Translations under genes and position numbers: made by a program
Notes under the pieces: generated by a model
What the model was told of the DNA's origin: nothing
What the model saw: the letters and a program-made list of their open reading frames with translations, nothing else
The model's database searches: none
Shown: positions 4,443-5,016 of the stretch, one piece after another
How positions within the stretch are numbered: position 1 is the stretch's first letter
Layout of the letters: every line of letters starts with the position of its first letter
Assembly (NCBI GenBank): GCA_007122045.1
Contig: SKJM01000782.1
Coordinates: 1 to 5,016 of the forward strand
DNA from: Planctomycetales bacterium
GTDB taxonomy: Bacteria > Planctomycetota > Planctomycetia > Pirellulales > Thermoguttaceae
Direction of reading: 5' to 3'
DNA: 5,016 nucleotides

Positions 4443-5016
4443 CTACTCGTTCAGGAAGGCCCTGACGTGGGCGTCGTTGCCGCGGAGGAGTTGGGCCGCG
4501 CGCTCGAAGAACGGCCGGGCGCGCTCCGGCTTCCCGTCGAAGTGCAGCACCACGCCCACGAGGAACATCAGATCGGCGTTGTTCGGGTCCTCTTCCGCGG
4601 CGACGGCCAGCGCTTCGAAGTGGGCCGTCTTCGCGTGCGGAATATCGCCGTAAAGCTCGACGTTGTGGAAGCCCGATCGGGGCCAGCCGGCGTCGAGCGC
4701 CATGCCGCGGCGGATCGCCCGCACCGACAGGTCGTAACGGCCGACTGCCATCAAGGCGTAGCCTTGGCGGAAATACGCATCGGCCAGTTGCGGGGCCGCG
4801 GTGGCCGCCTTCCGATACCGATCGTTGGCCTCGGCGTAGTTCTCGTTGGCGAAATGCGCGTCGCCAAAGCCGATGAACCGCCACGCCAGGTTCACCGCCT
4901 GCGGGTTGGTGGCTCGGCCCGGCTTCGCGTCCTCGGGTTCGGCGGGCGGCTGCGGCGCAGGTTGGGCATCCCGGCCCCCGTTTCTCGGAACGACGATCAG
5001 CGGCTGTTGTTGCGGC
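4443..5016 (-). CDS. Tetratricopeptide-repeat protein, C-terminal part (5' end outside window)
   Basis: The frame is open from the right edge (first whole codon at 5013-5015) to TAG at 4443-4445, giving 190 residues. The GTG at 4893-4895 is an internal valine, because coding continues upstream through a Gln/Pro-rich linker (PQQQPLIVVP, then APQPPAEPEDAKPG). Three TPR-like helix pairs are visible. They are residues 44-75 (AWRFIGFGDAHFANENYAEA onward), 78-109 (ADAYFRQGYALMAVGRYDLS onward) and 147-179 (ADLMFLVGVVLHFDGKPERA onward), with the expected G-Y/A-A-P positions. Residues 110-146, between the second and third, read WPRSGFHNVELYGDIP and do not fit a TPR. TPR arrays are protein-interaction scaffolds, and the partner is unknown. 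The low-complexity linker suggests a longer, perhaps envelope-associated protein, but any signal or membrane segment lies outside the window. The gene converges on the 617-residue protein gene with 10 bp between stops and no room for a separate terminator. Confidence 0.85.
   Translation of the reverse strand, partial: PQQQPLIVVPRNGGRDAQPAPQPPAEPEDAKPGRATNPQAVNLAWRFIGFGDAHFANENYAEANDRYRKAATAAPQLADAYFRQGYALMAVGRYDLSVRAIRRGMALDAGWPRSGFHNVELYGDIPHAKTAHFEALAVAAEEDPNNADLMFLVGVVLHFDGKPERARPFFERAAQLLRGNDAHVRAFLNE

Noticed and set aside
4168..4884. Minus-strand open frame of 238 codons overlapping the TPR gene and the end of the 617-residue gene
   Set aside because: Its product is an arginine/glycine/proline-rich low-complexity sequence, while another frame of the same strand encodes clear TPR repeats.

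Overview
The window looks like chromosomal DNA from a GC-rich member of the Planctomycetota, probably near the Pirellulales. The taxonomic call is inference. It rests on three things: the high GC, the sparse gene packing with short transcription units, and two secreted proteins plus a TPR protein whose wording resembles, from memory, families seen almost only in planctomycetes. No database search was possible.

Layout, left to right. (1) Positions 1-308 (+) hold the C-terminal end of histidyl-tRNA synthetase (hisS), covering the anticodon-binding domain. (2) Positions 309-666 are non-coding. They contain a weak promoter candidate, two small palindromes over it and a GC-rich hairpin. (3) Positions 667-1355 (+) hold a two-gene toxin-antitoxin module. 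A 69-aa antitoxin-like protein overlaps by ATGA with a 160-aa PIN-fold (VapC/DUF3368-like) toxin. (4) A perfect 11-bp hairpin at 1420-1445 lies between this module and the next, convergent gene. (5) Positions 1430-2362 (-) encode an exported 310-aa protein. It has a thioredoxin-like domain with a degenerate active site, followed by what reads like a CAP/SCP-type domain. (6) Positions 2363-2578 are a divergent control region with a 9-bp inverted repeat. (7) Positions 2579-4432 (+) encode an exported, cysteine-free 617-aa protein of unknown function. (8) Positions 4443-5016 (-) hold the C-terminal part of a TPR protein that runs off the right edge.

How the parts fit together: hisS is housekeeping and has no visible link to its neighbours. 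The toxin-antitoxin pair is a self-contained accessory module placed between core genes. The two exported proteins are transcribed divergently from a shared region and may be co-regulated, but nothing in the sequence proves a common pathway. The TPR gene converges on the 617-aa gene with only 10 bp between stop codons. I see no rRNA, tRNA, CRISPR array, insertion sequence or phage gene. The least explained content is the pair of divergent exported proteins.
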